A stretch of 64,000 nucleotides of DNA from Microglena sp. YARC. Its lineage: Eukaryota > Chlorophyta > Chlorophyceae > Chlamydomonadales > Chlamydomonadaceae. A program made the position numbers and the translations under genes. Shown in pieces: positions 23,201 through 30,215 of the stretch (position 1 is its first letter; each line of letters starts with the position of its first letter). The notes under the pieces are model-generated. The model did not search any database. It was given only the letters and a program-made list of their open reading frames with translations, and was not told the DNA's origin. Location: NCBI GenBank assembly GCA_022414725.1, contig CM039463.1:32133579-32197578 (forward strand), given 5' to 3'.

Positions 23201-26200
23201 TGCATGTCCCCTGCTCTTGTCGTCAGCTCGACAAAGCCCGCTGGTGAAGATGATGATGAGACCCCTGTCTCTTCTCCCAAGGCCTCTGCCAAGACCAGTC
23301 TCTTCTCTCCTTCCCCTCAGAAAGTCGTCGCCTACCCCTTGGCTAAGGCGCAAGAAATGGAACAACTGCAGGGGGTATTGCAGAAGCAGGTGCGACCAGC
23401 AGCACTGGCATACGACCAGCAAAAGCAGCTCGAGCAGATAGGTAGTGCTCAGGCACAGGCTCCAGCAAGCAACCCAGGTCCAGAGGTGCCCAACAGTGCC
23501 CTCATGCTCTTGGAAGCAACGATGAAGCCAGTCCAGGCACTTGGGGCAACCGCCGCCTTTAACCCCATCAAGACAGCTGTGTCGGGAGGCTTGTCGGATA
23601 CTAAACGCATGCTGCTTGCGATGAGCACCACCACCCGCGTGCCCCCCCCCGCACCTGCTGCCCCTGATCCACTGACCAGTTTCCTGAGTACCCTTCCACT
23701 GGTGAGGACAAAGAAGGCGCATGCAGGAGAAGTGCGAGTGGCCCCAGGATCTGCCGCAGTCCGATCCGTCACTAACACCGGAGGTGTAAGCCCACTTACA
23801 GGTGCGAGGTAGTCCGAGCTCAGGCGCATTAGTGGTCTGTTAAAGCAAAACCCACAGTAACCTCAGTGCAAGCGGACGGAAAGGTCTCTTCAACTTCACG
23901 CCCCATGGCAAGGTGTAACAACTTTTAATTTATGCCTCTACTCATGGCCTCCCCCAAGCTATTAAAAACCAATTTGTCCTTTGCTCACCAAAAGTCAAAT
24001 ATTGCTGCTTGCTGAAAAATCAAGGTCGACATTACTCATACATTGTTCATGATGGACAAACCAAACTTCACATCTAACTTTTTTTGTCTTGGGTCTCCTG
24101 GGACCCAGTGAGAGGTCCTTTAACCCTAAAAACCTTTACCCCCCACACACACACCCACCCCCAAAAATGTTTTTTTTATTATGACATCCACGGAAAAAAT
24201 GATGGCTCAGAATCGCCCGGAATCGCTCGCAAATTTGCAGCGGTCATCCCAACGATAATTGTGGTCACTGGTTGGTTCTTCATAGCTTTAGGGAGGCCTT
24301 GTGGCACAGGGCAAACACTACACCACAATGAACATAACCCTCCTTTATAAAGCCCCTCCCAGCCCCTCCTGACAATTCGTATTTCAACCGTCCCACTTAC
24401 AGGTCCATCAGCAGTGCCGGCCACAGCCTCAGCTGCATATACGCTGGCCAGGCTGGCAGCCTGTCCAATCCAACAGGCCCAAGTCTCAGCTGGTTATGGC
24501 TCCTATGCTGAGCTGGCAAGCATGTCCTCCCCATGCCCCTCAGCACAAGGGGGCATACCCGTGGGACCAGAGCATGTGGCAGCTGGAGCTGTTCAGAACA
24601 CACTGCATCTCCTGAAGATGCCTTTGTTTCCTCAGCATGGATCAGCCCATAGCCAGGGCGGCAGGAAGGTGGGCGCTGATGGGCACAGCCCACCCCACTG
24701 TTTCCAAGATGATTTGAAGTTTATCAAGGAGGTGGGTAGTGCTGATTCTTTTTGAGGCTATGCGTAGTAGCTTCTAGACAGCTTCTTTTATACATCCTTG
24801 GGTAAAACTTAGAACTAGCTAGTGCGACTGAAAGCTGACATGACAGGCAATATAATGCGGCTGAAAGCTTTGGTATTGACCCAGTGGCTGGCTAATGGTG
24901 CTGGCTGGAAGCTGCTATGTGCAGCCCCGGAAATAAACAGTGATGGGTAGTCCTGATGAAGGAGCGCTTAGCACACAAATATGTCATCTGCATAGGGCAC
25001 CAGGACAACAGACTCAAAGTTACCAATATCACCATCACATCCATATTCGTAGTTATGATGCTATATTATTTTTTGAAGTACTTTTTATGTACTTTTGATC
25101 ACTTTCCTGATCATAATCGTTAACATTTGCATTTTCTCTTCTAGCGCCTGCCTGTGCCCCAGAAACCGTCCTGCCCTCGCCTGATAGACCCCCTCCCCCC
25201 CCCCCCCCCCACACACACACATTCTCCTGCTTCTCTCAACACCACCAACACTATCATGCTTGATTGCGCAGTTGCAATGGATGGTGGGCAAGACGAGCTC
25301 CAGCGTGGAGAGTGTCCAATCCCTCTCCTCCAACGCCTCCTCTCCAACACATGCTCACCACTCATTGCTTGCCTTCTGCCTCCTCTCAACACCCACTCTC
25401 CTGCCTCTCTGAACACTCCCCTGCCTCTCTCAATACTCCTCTGTTTCTCTCAACACCACCAACACTACCATGCTTGATCGCGCAGTTGCAATCGATGGAG
25501 GGCAAGATGAGCTTGGAGACTGTCGAATCCCACTTCAACACATGCTCACCTCACATCGCCTGCACACTGCCTCATCTCAATACCCAATGTTAAGCTAGCT
25601 GCTTCCTCTCAACACCCAATCTCCAGCTCTGTTGCTCCTTTCTTGCGCAGTTGCAGTCGATGGTGGGTAAGATGAGCTCCAGTGTTGAGAGCACCAAATC
25701 CCTCTCCTCCGTCACCTCCTCTCCAACACTTGCTCACCACACATTGCCTACACACGTCCTCCTCTCGAACACCCACTCTCCTTCTTTCTTGGGCAGTTGC
25801 AGTCAATGAAAGGCAAGATGACCTCCAGCGATGACAGCATCAAATCCCTCTCCTCTGACGCCTCCTCTCCAATACATGCTCACCACACATTTCCTACACA
25901 CGTCCTCCTCTCGAACACCCACTCTCCTTTCTTGCGCAGTTGCAGTCAGTGAAGGGCAAGATGACCTCCAGCGATGACAGCATCAAATCCCTCTCCTCCG
26001 AAGCCTCCTCTCCAATACATGCTCACCACAAATTGCCTACACACCACCTCCTCTCTAACACCCACTCTCCTTCTTTCTTGCGCAGTTGCAGTCAATGAAG
26101 GGCAAGATGACCTCCAGCGATGACAGCATCAAATCCCTCTCCTCCGACGCATCCTCTCCAACACATGCCCACCACATATTTCCTGCACACTGCCTCCTCT

Positions 26201-28383
26201 CAAACACCCACTCTTTTGCTCCTCTTAACACTCTCCTGCTTCTTTCAACACCACCTACACTCTCCTTCTCTTTTCTGCAGTTGCAATCACTGGAAGGCAA
26301 GATGAGCTCCAGCGTCCAATCCCTCTCCTCCGACACCAAGCTTGGCATGGCCTCAATTCACCAAGAGCTCCAGAACATGAAGGAAGAAATGAAGGCGCTG
26401 ATGCAGACAGTGATATCCAGGCCACCTGTGATCTACTATGTCCAGAGTGGTGCTAGCTGGCCCGCCCCTACCCAGGCGACGGATGCAAGCACGCTACCAG
26501 ATGTCATTACCCCACCTTCAACCTTTGTCTCATCAGTCCCTCCCCCTTCAGCCTTCGATCCCACCTCGACCAGCCTCAACCACAGTCACACTCCGCCACA
26601 GTCACACGCACCACATAGATCTCAGTCACACGCACCACATGGACCACAGCCGCACTCATCAGCAGAGTCGTCACCTCTTGCCCTGGAGCGTGAGGCCAGC
26701 CTCACCATGTTTCGAAGCAATCCCATCCCCATGCCCTTGGATGAGGAGAGCCTCTCTATGGCTAAAAGTGACCCCACGCCCTCCATCCAGCGAGACGGCA
26801 GCTTCGACCTGGCAAGCCCCATGGGCACGCAGCCTCTCAAAGTGCCGTTTTATACCTCAAAGGAGACCTCGGGTAGTCTGTCGTACCTCCTAGGGGCCTC
26901 AGAACCGAGAAAGGGCAAGACTGAGAAGCCACGGCAGGCCTCTCCCCGCACCGCCCCCCCAGCTAGCAACGCTGCCATGGAGTCTGAATCCTTACCCAAC
27001 TCCTCAGTGAGGGATCCCTCATCCTCCCAAGGCCTTCACTCTCCCTTTGGCGGAAGCTCAGACTCCCCGAAAACGGACGGCGAGGATGGCCCGACCCAAT
27101 CAAGCCCATGGCCCCCCGTCGGAGTTATGATAGACCGGGAAGTAACACTGGCGCAACTGGGGAGCAACTCTGCAGCTCTCGTCTCACTCCCGTGCCTCAA
27201 CACTGGAAATGACTCACAACCGTGCCTCAACACTGGAGACGACTTACTCCCGTGCCTGTCCCCCATAGGCGACTGCATTGGGGAAAGCACCGGTGTGCAG
27301 TTCTTGGACTTGCCCAGGCCAGCTGAGATTGAAGCCTTTGGGAGCAGCTCGCAGCAGGCACCCATAGGGGTACCAGAGCCTTCACCGCAAAAGGCTGCAG
27401 GTGACAGCCTGCATGGTCCAAGGTGAGGCTCTAGGGATCTGTTTCCATGTTGTGCATACATGCTGGTCTTGACAACAGTAGAACACCTGGTGTAGGCAGA
27501 TGGTGGTACAACAGTAGAACACCTGGTGTAGGCGGATGGCGGTACAGCAGTAGAACACCTGGTGTAGGCGGATGGCGGTACAACAGTAGAACACCTGGTG
27601 TAGGCAGATGGTGGTACAACAGTAGAACACCTAGTATACGCGGATGGCAGTACAACAGTAGAACACCTGGTGTAGGCGGATGGCAGTACAGCAGTAGAAC
27701 ACCTGGTGTAGGCGGATGGCGGTACAGCAGTAGAACACCTGGTGTAGGCGGATGGCGGTACAAAAGTAGAACACCTGGTGTAGGCGGATGGCGGTATAAC
27801 AGTAGAACACCTAGTGTATGCGTATGGGGGTACAACAATAGGACACCTGGAGTAGGCGGATGGCGGTGTGGCCCAGGATGTTCCCCTTCTGGCATCGATG
27901 CTGTTGGGCGGTGCATTTACTTATCTTTGCCACATGCATGCTTGTTGGACCAATCCTCTCCTAGTCCCCTGCATGCAGCAGAAACCAGAGAGAGTGCATC
28001 ATCCCACCACTCCTCCCTCGCACCTTGACACCTTGCACCCTACCCCCCACCCCCACCCCACTCAGTCCCTCACCACTCCTCTTCCCCTTCCCCTTTGCAG
28101 CCGATATCGCGGAGAGTGCATCGTCCCGGCGTATCAACTTCCCCGAGGCTCCTGTGGCCCAGCAGTGTGGGTCGTCACTGAGGAAGAGGAATTGACGTTG
28201 GCAGTGAGCAAGCTGCTGTCAGATCCGATTGAGAGGAGGTCTAGGGGATATGCTGCAGCACAGGGGGCAGCCAAACTGGCCTCGAGTCTGGTGGAGAATG
28301 TGTGGAATGTGTTAGACAGGACAGTGATTACCCCGTCTATTGAAGACTTGATCAAGAGCAGCAGCAAGGGTGGCAGTGCATAG
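9039..28383 (+). CDS. waaA: GT30 Kdo transferase (WaaA/KdtA-like) with giant internal insertion
   Basis: Sixteen exons join in frame: 9039-9065, 9143-9220, 9311-9383, 9469-9512, 9599-9682, 10339-10425, 11560-11881, 12247-12462, 13339-13608, 14470-14656, 15200-15443, 17308-22156, 22692-23801, 24403-24731, 26281-27422, 28101-28383. All introns are GT..AG and every junction phase matches, giving about 3,114 codons. Exons 1-9 (~400 residues) follow the GT30 order: IWFHLADLGE with the catalytic-site Glu, the MPLDNPVSAALF and KWRPQVGIFM segments, LALLNAHI, WLAVNIDAGEED, LLLDEPAQLGLFYHACELV and YYGGS. The last exon supplies the typical C-terminal helices (VWVVTEEEELTLAVSKLLSD). GT30 enzymes move Kdo from CMP-Kdo and are usually ~430 residues. 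Here ~2,620 Ser/Pro-rich residues are inserted between them. Alternatively the middle exons belong to a nested gene, but phase continuity argues for one product. Confidence 0.72.
10133..10277. mobile_element. hAT-type MITE, ATCATATGAT family, copy 2
   Basis: A 145-bp element bounded by TAGGGACCGGCA and its complement TTGCCGTTCCCTA. Flanking octamers GTCATGAG and GTGATGAG match at seven of eight, a hAT-style target duplication. It lies in the intron before WaaA exon 6. Confidence 0.85.
10748..11295 (+). repeat. Composite minisatellite repeat, copy A
   Basis: The block starts CCTAAAAAACCTGGGGACTG before a poly-C tract and continues through CCTCAGAATTCCCAAACAGG and a (CCCAY)n minisatellite (about 10950-11145). 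It then runs GAGTGGTGCCAATAAACT, GGTGGTCTCAGAATGTCATT and a 34-bp poly-C tract (11262-11295). The same order of landmarks recurs at 42928 (plus) and 33130 (minus), so it is one interspersed element with an expandable core. Confidence 0.7.
11560..11881 (+). CDS. waaA: WaaA exon 7
   Basis: The exon starts after CTCCACAG and ends AAAT/GTGAGA in phase 1. It encodes LVLIAAQYNVRLALLNAHI, SLVVPQSDLDMAYLRMFGA and HVAALGS. These align with the inter-domain region of GT30 enzymes (VPVALVNARL, V.AQSE.DA.RL..LGA). Confidence 0.8.
12050..12116. repeat. Poly-C and (CT)n microsatellite
   Basis: A C run followed by CT dinucleotides in the intron before WaaA exon 8. It may extend the polypyrimidine character of that intron but lies about 130 bp from the acceptor. 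Confidence 0.9.
12247..12462 (+). CDS. waaA: WaaA exon 8
   Basis: The exon encodes KAWLAVNIDAGEED, LLTVIAPKDSHRC and ELSKTIRRAGLSVELRS, the start of the C-terminal Rossmann domain. The donor is T/GTAAGT, and its sixth base is the first base of an inserted MITE (12468). Confidence 0.85.
12468..12631. mobile_element. hAT-type MITE, ATCATATGAT family, copy 3
   Basis: The element begins TAGGGAATGGCGATATGATG immediately at the fifth intron base of a WaaA intron and ends near 12631 in a degenerate inverted end. It shares the GGCAGTCTGACTAGGCTAAAG core with the other copies. No clear target duplication is left. Confidence 0.6.
12665..12862. mobile_element. Foldback MITE, AGCAGCTTCTAG family
   Basis: About 45-bp inverted ends containing CTTTTCRGCTACNAGCAG and AGCTTCTAGGNAGCTCCC surround ~100 bp of unique sequence. 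GAACTT occurs at both flanks as a possible target duplication. Relatives are at 22334, 24741, 29424 and 36995. Confidence 0.75.
13160..13283 (+). pseudogene. Duplicate of the WaaA exon-9 5' edge
   Basis: A ~120-bp direct duplicate of the intron end, acceptor and first ~60 exon bases lies directly upstream of the real exon. It has its own TTATTTCAG/ATGCC acceptor in the same phase and encodes DASDIMLLFEPAQLSLLYHAC, but then runs into the next unit's intron part and a TAA. Use of this acceptor would truncate the protein. Confidence 0.88.
13339..13608 (+). CDS. waaA: WaaA exon 9
   Basis: The exon encodes DVLLLDEPAQLGLFYHACE, the YYGGS loop and a helix MASAAVASCALLVG, matching the GT30 GELGLFY..GGS..EAAAxGxAVL region. 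Immediately upstream a duplicate of its 5' edge exists (13160-13283). Downstream, the intron starts with a ~62-bp tandem repeat. Confidence 0.85.
13613..13850 (+). repeat. ~62-bp tandem repeat at intron start
   Basis: About four units containing GTCGATCGGCCCACACTAG and TATGTGGTGT begin within a few bases of the WaaA exon-9 donor. They appear to derive from the first bases of the intron. Confidence 0.75.
13965..14070 (+). repeat. Interspersed repeat R1, copy in WaaA intron
   Basis: It contains TTGGCAGAGAGTGTAGACTA, GAGCGACAG and TTACGAGACAGTTAG, matching the R1 block of 3165-3372 and its reverse copy at 43600. Confidence 0.6.
14206..14303. repeat. (CA)n microsatellite
   Basis: Almost uninterrupted CA dinucleotides for about 98 bp, followed by ACTCCTGC/CACTCACCTCC degenerate repeats to about 14455 in the intron before exon 10. 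Confidence 0.95.
14470..15443 (+). CDS. WaaA-chain exons 10-11, start of the insertion
   Basis: Exon 10 (14470-14656) and exon 11 (15200-15443) join in phase 2. They encode polar Ser/Asn/Thr-rich sequence without recognisable domain. Exon 11 includes VWSNSLSEDRGSRMCS. Its 3' edge is duplicated in the next intron (15485-15640). Confidence 0.6.
14706..14828. mobile_element. Possible small hAT-like MITE
   Basis: A 123-bp AT-rich block starts TAGGGTTGTACGAT and ends TTGACATCCCTA, an imperfect inverted pair resembling the 41434 element. The flanking octamers match only at five of eight positions. Confidence 0.4.
15485..15640 (+). pseudogene. Duplicate of the WaaA-chain exon-11 3' edge
   Basis: About 140 bp repeat the end of exon 11 (GTGTGGTCCAACAGCCTCAG to CGCAACCCA) in the downstream intron. 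The donor GTACGT of the real exon has become TATACG, so the copy lacks a 5' splice site. Confidence 0.88.
15772..15905 (+). repeat. Intronic sense-strand repeat R2, copy 2
   Basis: It contains AAGCTCAGGCGCAGTAG, CTCAGTGCAAGCGAACGGGA and CTCACGCCCCGTGACAAGGC, matching 3490-3625 (reverse) and 23802-23935. Confidence 0.75.
15955..16790 (+). repeat. ~62-bp tandem array, about 13 units
   Basis: Units consist of ATCACATCATCATATGCCCA, AGCACTGTAAGAGACT and TTGTAATCGTATTAGTATC. They sit in the 1.9-kb intron upstream of the giant exon and resume briefly after the hairpin at 16786-17007. No exon origin was recognised. Confidence 0.9.
16786..17007. mobile_element. Large foldback element (~85-100 bp arms)
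   Basis: The arms run TATTATCACGATTAACAG..AACGCTAAGCTCTCGG..CTTGGGTAAACCTCCAA and their complement, around a short loop with GCACGAAC/GTTCGTGC-type repeats. It interrupts the 62-bp array, so it inserted after the array formed. It would fold into a long hairpin in the pre-mRNA. Confidence 0.88.
17148..17290 (+). repeat. (CCA)n microsatellite before the giant exon
   Basis: A run of CCACCA/CCATCCACC triplets ends 17 bases before the giant-exon acceptor. It probably acts as the C-rich polypyrimidine region. Confidence 0.92.
17308..22156 (+). CDS. Giant 4.85-kb exon encoding Ser/Pro-rich disordered sequence
   Basis: A single 4,849-bp open exon follows the acceptor TGTTGCGCAG and ends at AATG/GTAGGT. 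It encodes about 1,616 residues rich in Ser, Pro, Ala, Thr and Arg, with dozens of SP and TP dipeptides followed by basic residues (KSPRRLS, LSPRR, SPSRF). These are typical of proline-directed kinase sites. A pair of ~30-residue repeats (VPETPRS...FDRPC) occurs near 18979 and 19255. Seven ~52-residue repeats occupy 20476-21612. No folded domain, signal peptide or membrane segment is apparent. Phase fits both neighbours (0 in, 1 out). Function is unknown; a phospho-regulated scaffold is a guess. Confidence 0.75.
20476..21612 (+). repeat. Seven ~156-bp coding repeats in the giant exon
   Basis: Each unit encodes about 52 residues with the order VPKSPRRLSA, TTDASSF, EGSVVSR and GGSPGR. Length is a multiple of three, so the frame is kept. 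Copies are ~85-90% alike by eye, indicating recent expansion or homogenisation. The KSPRRLS core is a plausible phosphorylation site repeated seven times. Confidence 0.95.
22334..22500. mobile_element. Foldback MITE, AGCAGCTTCTAG family (degenerate)
   Basis: It shares TATGTGTAGCAGCTTCGAGA, AGTGCGTCTGAAAGCTGACA and GGTATTGACCCGTGGCTGG with the copy at 24741. It lies in the intron after the giant exon. Confidence 0.6.
22692..24731 (+). CDS. WaaA-chain exons 13-14 (Ser/Pro-rich)
   Basis: Exon 13 (22692-23801) and exon 14 (24403-24731) join in phase 1. Exon 13 continues SP-rich disorder and contains PNSALMLLEA, echoing SNIALMILQQA of the giant exon, and DTLNLMS, echoing DTLNLNG. This suggests ancient internal duplication. 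Exon 14 is Ala/Gly-rich and ends KFIKE before GTGGGT. The intron between them is bounded by a perfect 13-bp direct repeat. Confidence 0.65.
23791..24404 (+). repeat. Intron bounded by perfect 13-bp direct repeats
   Basis: CCCACTTACAGGT occurs at 23791-23803 across the donor and at 24392-24404 across the acceptor of the 601-bp intron 23802-24402. Removing one repeat plus the intron leaves the coding frame intact. This is the geometry expected if the intron arose by insertion with target duplication. Confidence 0.7.
23802..23935 (+). repeat. Intronic sense-strand repeat R2, copy 3
   Basis: Starting at the donor itself, the intron reads AGTCCGAGCTCAGGCGCA, ACCCACAGTAACCTCAGTG and TTCACGCCCCATGGCAAGG. 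This is the same sequence family as 3490-3625 and 15772-15905, again in host-gene orientation. Confidence 0.75.
24741..24945. mobile_element. Foldback MITE, AGCAGCTTCTAG family
   Basis: The inverted ends contain GGCTATGCGTAGTAGCTTC and its diverged complement ending AAACAGTGA. Near-identical 13-mers TGGGTAGTGCTGA and TGGGTAGTCCTGA flank it (12 of 13 match), a possible target duplication that overlaps the donor of exon 14. Confidence 0.65.
25272..26200 (+). pseudogene. Six tandem copies of the exon-15 5' edge
   Basis: Copies begin after CAG at 25272, 25486, 25651, 25797, 25940 and 26086; the true exon begins at 26281. Each has a C/T-rich tract, an AG acceptor and exon sequence starting TTGCARTCRATG in phase 0, encoding LQSM.GKM..S followed by KSLSS. 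No convincing donors follow the copies, so they look like decoy acceptors and not a string of exons. Confidence 0.85.
26281..27422 (+). CDS. WaaA-chain exon 15 (coiled coil plus disorder)
   Basis: The exon begins LQSLEGKMSSSVQSLSSD and continues with a short predicted coiled coil (HQELQNMKEEMKALMQTV). It then turns Ser/Pro/His-rich, with three PCLNTG-type repeats near 27190-27250. Its 5' edge has six tandem copies upstream (25272-26200). The nearest copy (26086) is open through to this exon, so a start at 26086 is also possible. The exon ends phase 2 at CCAAG/GTGAGG. Confidence 0.65.
27465..27865 (+). repeat. 36-bp minisatellite, about 11 units
   Basis: The unit GTAGAACACCTGGTGTAGGC plus GGATGGCGGTACAACA repeats in the intron between exon 15 and the terminal exon. 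Its 12-codon periodicity yields open frames on both strands that are artefacts. Confidence 0.95.
28101..28383 (+). CDS. waaA: WaaA terminal exon
   Basis: This 283-bp exon follows CCCTTTGCAG and ends at TAG. It encodes VWVVTEEEELTLAVSKLLSD, an R..GYAAAQGAA helix and VENVWNVLD, which match the extreme C-terminus of plant and bacterial Kdo transferases. It restores the GT30 domain after the long insertion. Its 3' half plus stop region is duplicated just downstream. Confidence 0.82.
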
Positions 28384-28419
28384 TAGCTGTAGTTAAAGGC
28401 CTGTCCTGTTAATAGTCTA

Positions 28420-28560
28420 ATAGGGGATGCCGCAGCATGGGTGGCCGCCCAACTGGCTTTAGGCATGGTGGAGAATGTCGAGGACGGGACAGTGATCACC
28501 CCGTCTCTCAATGGCTTGATCAAGAACAGCTGCAAGGGTGGGAGTGCATATTAGCTCTAG
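28420..28560 (+). pseudogene. Duplicate of the WaaA terminal-exon 3' end
   Basis: About 140 bp repeat the last part of the terminal exon, from AGGGGATRYYGC through GTGGAGAATGT and ATCAAGARCAGC to the stop region. The copy has small deletions and lies 40 bp past the real stop. Confidence 0.88.
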
Positions 28561-28609
28561 TCCAGTGCTTGTCACACACATAGTGAATAGTTAGTCAGGT
28601 ACCATGTAC

Positions 28610-28890
28610 AGCAGTGCCGTGGTACAACCATCTGCATGTTGTGTTGTACCTTGGTGTGGTACAACCATCTGCACTGTGTGCCGTACATTGGGGTGGTGTG
28701 GGAGAATATTATGATTAGTACGCTCGCTACGGTACCACAGTGCCCCGGCAGAACCATCTGCACGGTGCGTTGTACCTTGGTGTGGTACAGCTATCTGCCC
28801 GGTGCATTGTACTTTGGTGTGGTGTGGTGGAATATTCTGATTGGTACGCTCGGTTCGCTACGCTCGGTACGCTCGCTACGGTACCACAGG
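28610..28890. repeat. Tandem duplication of ~140-bp GTGGTACAACCATCTGC units
   Basis: Motifs GGTACAACCATCTGC, TTGTACCTTGGTGTGG and GGAGAATATT..GATT recur in two larger and several smaller units. The end has a short TACGCTCGCTACG repeat. It is non-coding. Confidence 0.75.
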
Positions 28891-29423
28891 GTGAAGGGAA
28901 ATAAAATAAAGCAATACACTGTCTGCAGACGAAGCGCATTGAAGAATTCTGGTGTTGCTCCAAATAACACACTATCAGCAGACAAAGCTTAGTGAAGGAT
29001 TCTGGTGTTGATTCAAACACTCCCAGCAACGCATATCAATTTGTCTATGTGTCTGCTATCATTTCATGGTGTACCCGCCTCCAAATATATATGCATGATC
29101 ACATAGATATATGCATGTGATACACTACATATTTAATACCATGTTTAATACTATTTAATACTATTTAATAAACACACACTAACTAGGATGACCATGGCTG
29201 GCCCTGAGGCTGCTCGCCGTATGCGGTTAGAGTAAACATTGGTAGTATAAATGCTTCTCTCCCGCTGTCTATGAAGGTCAATCTTGGGCTGAAAAATCCC
29301 TTCAAATATTCTTGCATGCTCCACATAAGACTGATTTTCTTTTCCGGCTTCTCATGGGAGCTTCCCACCAGCTCCCATAGCCAGCCAATGGGTTAAACCA
29401 GTATCTAGTGAGGTCAATCTCAT
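28891..29423. other. Intergenic, no gene recognised
   Basis: A ~45-bp segment with GAATTCTGGTGTTG/GGATTCTGGTGTTG is duplicated near 28930-29010. The rest is AT-rich with TTTAATACTATTTAATA repeats. No gene is supported. Confidence 0.4.
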
Positions 29424-29612
29424 AGCTTTTCTTTTCAGCTACAAGTAGTAGCTTCTAGGCAGCTCCCTAAGCCTACCACTGGGTTAAGCCCCAAGGAAAG
29501 ATGATTGTGTCAGGTTCCAGGTGAACTGCGGTGCTCTATGTTTGCCTGGGTATTAATCCAGGAGAGGTGCGTAGAAGCTGCTGCTTGTAGCTGAGAAGCT
29601 ATGGTCAATCCT
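29424..29612. mobile_element. Foldback MITE, AGCAGCTTCTAG family (best preserved)
   Basis: The left arm ATAGCTTTTCTTTTCAGCTA through AGCTTCTAGGCAGC is mirrored by CTTCTAGC-like sequence ending GTAGCTGAGAAGCTAT. The loop is ~90 bp. There is no coding capacity. Confidence 0.8.
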
Positions 29613-29648
29613 AGACTGGAAATCCCTTTTAAAACCCTCTGCACGCAC

Positions 29649-29686
29649 AACAGGTGTTCAGGGTGTCAACACCGTGAACACCTGTT
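29649..29686. repeat. 38-bp palindrome
   Basis: Perfect 12-base arms AACAGGTGTTCA/TGAACACCTGTT enclose a further GGTGT..ACACC stem. It could be a cruciform, a protein-dimer site or a strong RNA hairpin. Confidence 0.85.
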
Positions 29687-29847
29687 TAACAACCTGAGCA
29701 GGTGCAGGCTGCCGTAGGGATAGCTCCCATTTCTGACATTAGAGGGCCCACTGCAGTGGCTCAATCGTTGATGATTCATGTGGAGAAACTATTTGGTCTA
29801 CAGTTCTTTTTACAAAATAAAGTGGCTGTTTGCTGATGTTCATTCGT

Positions 29848-30020
29848 TTCGAAGAATGGCTCAATGGTAGAGCTCGTTAAAATGATGAAGGTGCGGGGTT
29901 CGAATCCCTTGTGTGCTGAAGTGTCCACGGTCGCTGTCAACCGCCATGGTAGCTTTGTCAAGCTAGAGTAGCAGATCATTCTACTGTCGTAAGACGGGGC
30001 TACCTTAAAAGGTAGTGATA
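29848..30020 (+). mobile_element. tRNA-derived SINE, forward copy
   Basis: A tRNA-like head has box A TGGCTCAATGGTAGAGC and box B GGTTCGAATCCC. It is followed by the body GGTCGCTGTCAACCGCCATG and GTAGCTTTGTCAAGCT. The acceptor stem cannot form, so it is not a functional tRNA. Confidence 0.7.
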
Positions 30021-30027
30021 ACGCCTG

Positions 30028-30215
30028 GTGGGGCGTGGTGTTAAGGGAGCCCGTCGAACGCGGGTGGGTTGCGGTCCCCTACCTCAACTGTACAAGCTAC
30101 CATCGCGGTTGACGACGACCTGCAACGCCAAGAGCGACCGAAGGGGGAATCGAACCCCCGACACTCTTCATCCTCAAGCGATCTGGTCTACCACTAGACC
30201 ATTGTATATCACTGA
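30028..30215 (-). mobile_element. tRNA-derived SINE, reverse copy
   Basis: On the minus strand the head reads TGGTCTAGTGGTAGACC, then GGGGGTTCGATTCCCCC and CGGTCGCTC. The body GTCAACCGCGATGGTAGCTT runs to CACCACGCCCCACCA. It faces the forward copy body to body. A third copy is at 42045. Confidence 0.78.

Noticed and set aside
27431..28028. Long frames across the 36-bp minisatellite on both strands
   Set aside because: Repeat unit is a multiple of three so all frames stay open; the region lies in an intron by splice-phase logic.
30140..30212. tRNA gene on the minus strand (also candidates at 29848, 42045, 42500)
   Set aside because: Box A and B are good but acceptor stems do not pair and a common non-tRNA body follows, so these are SINEs.
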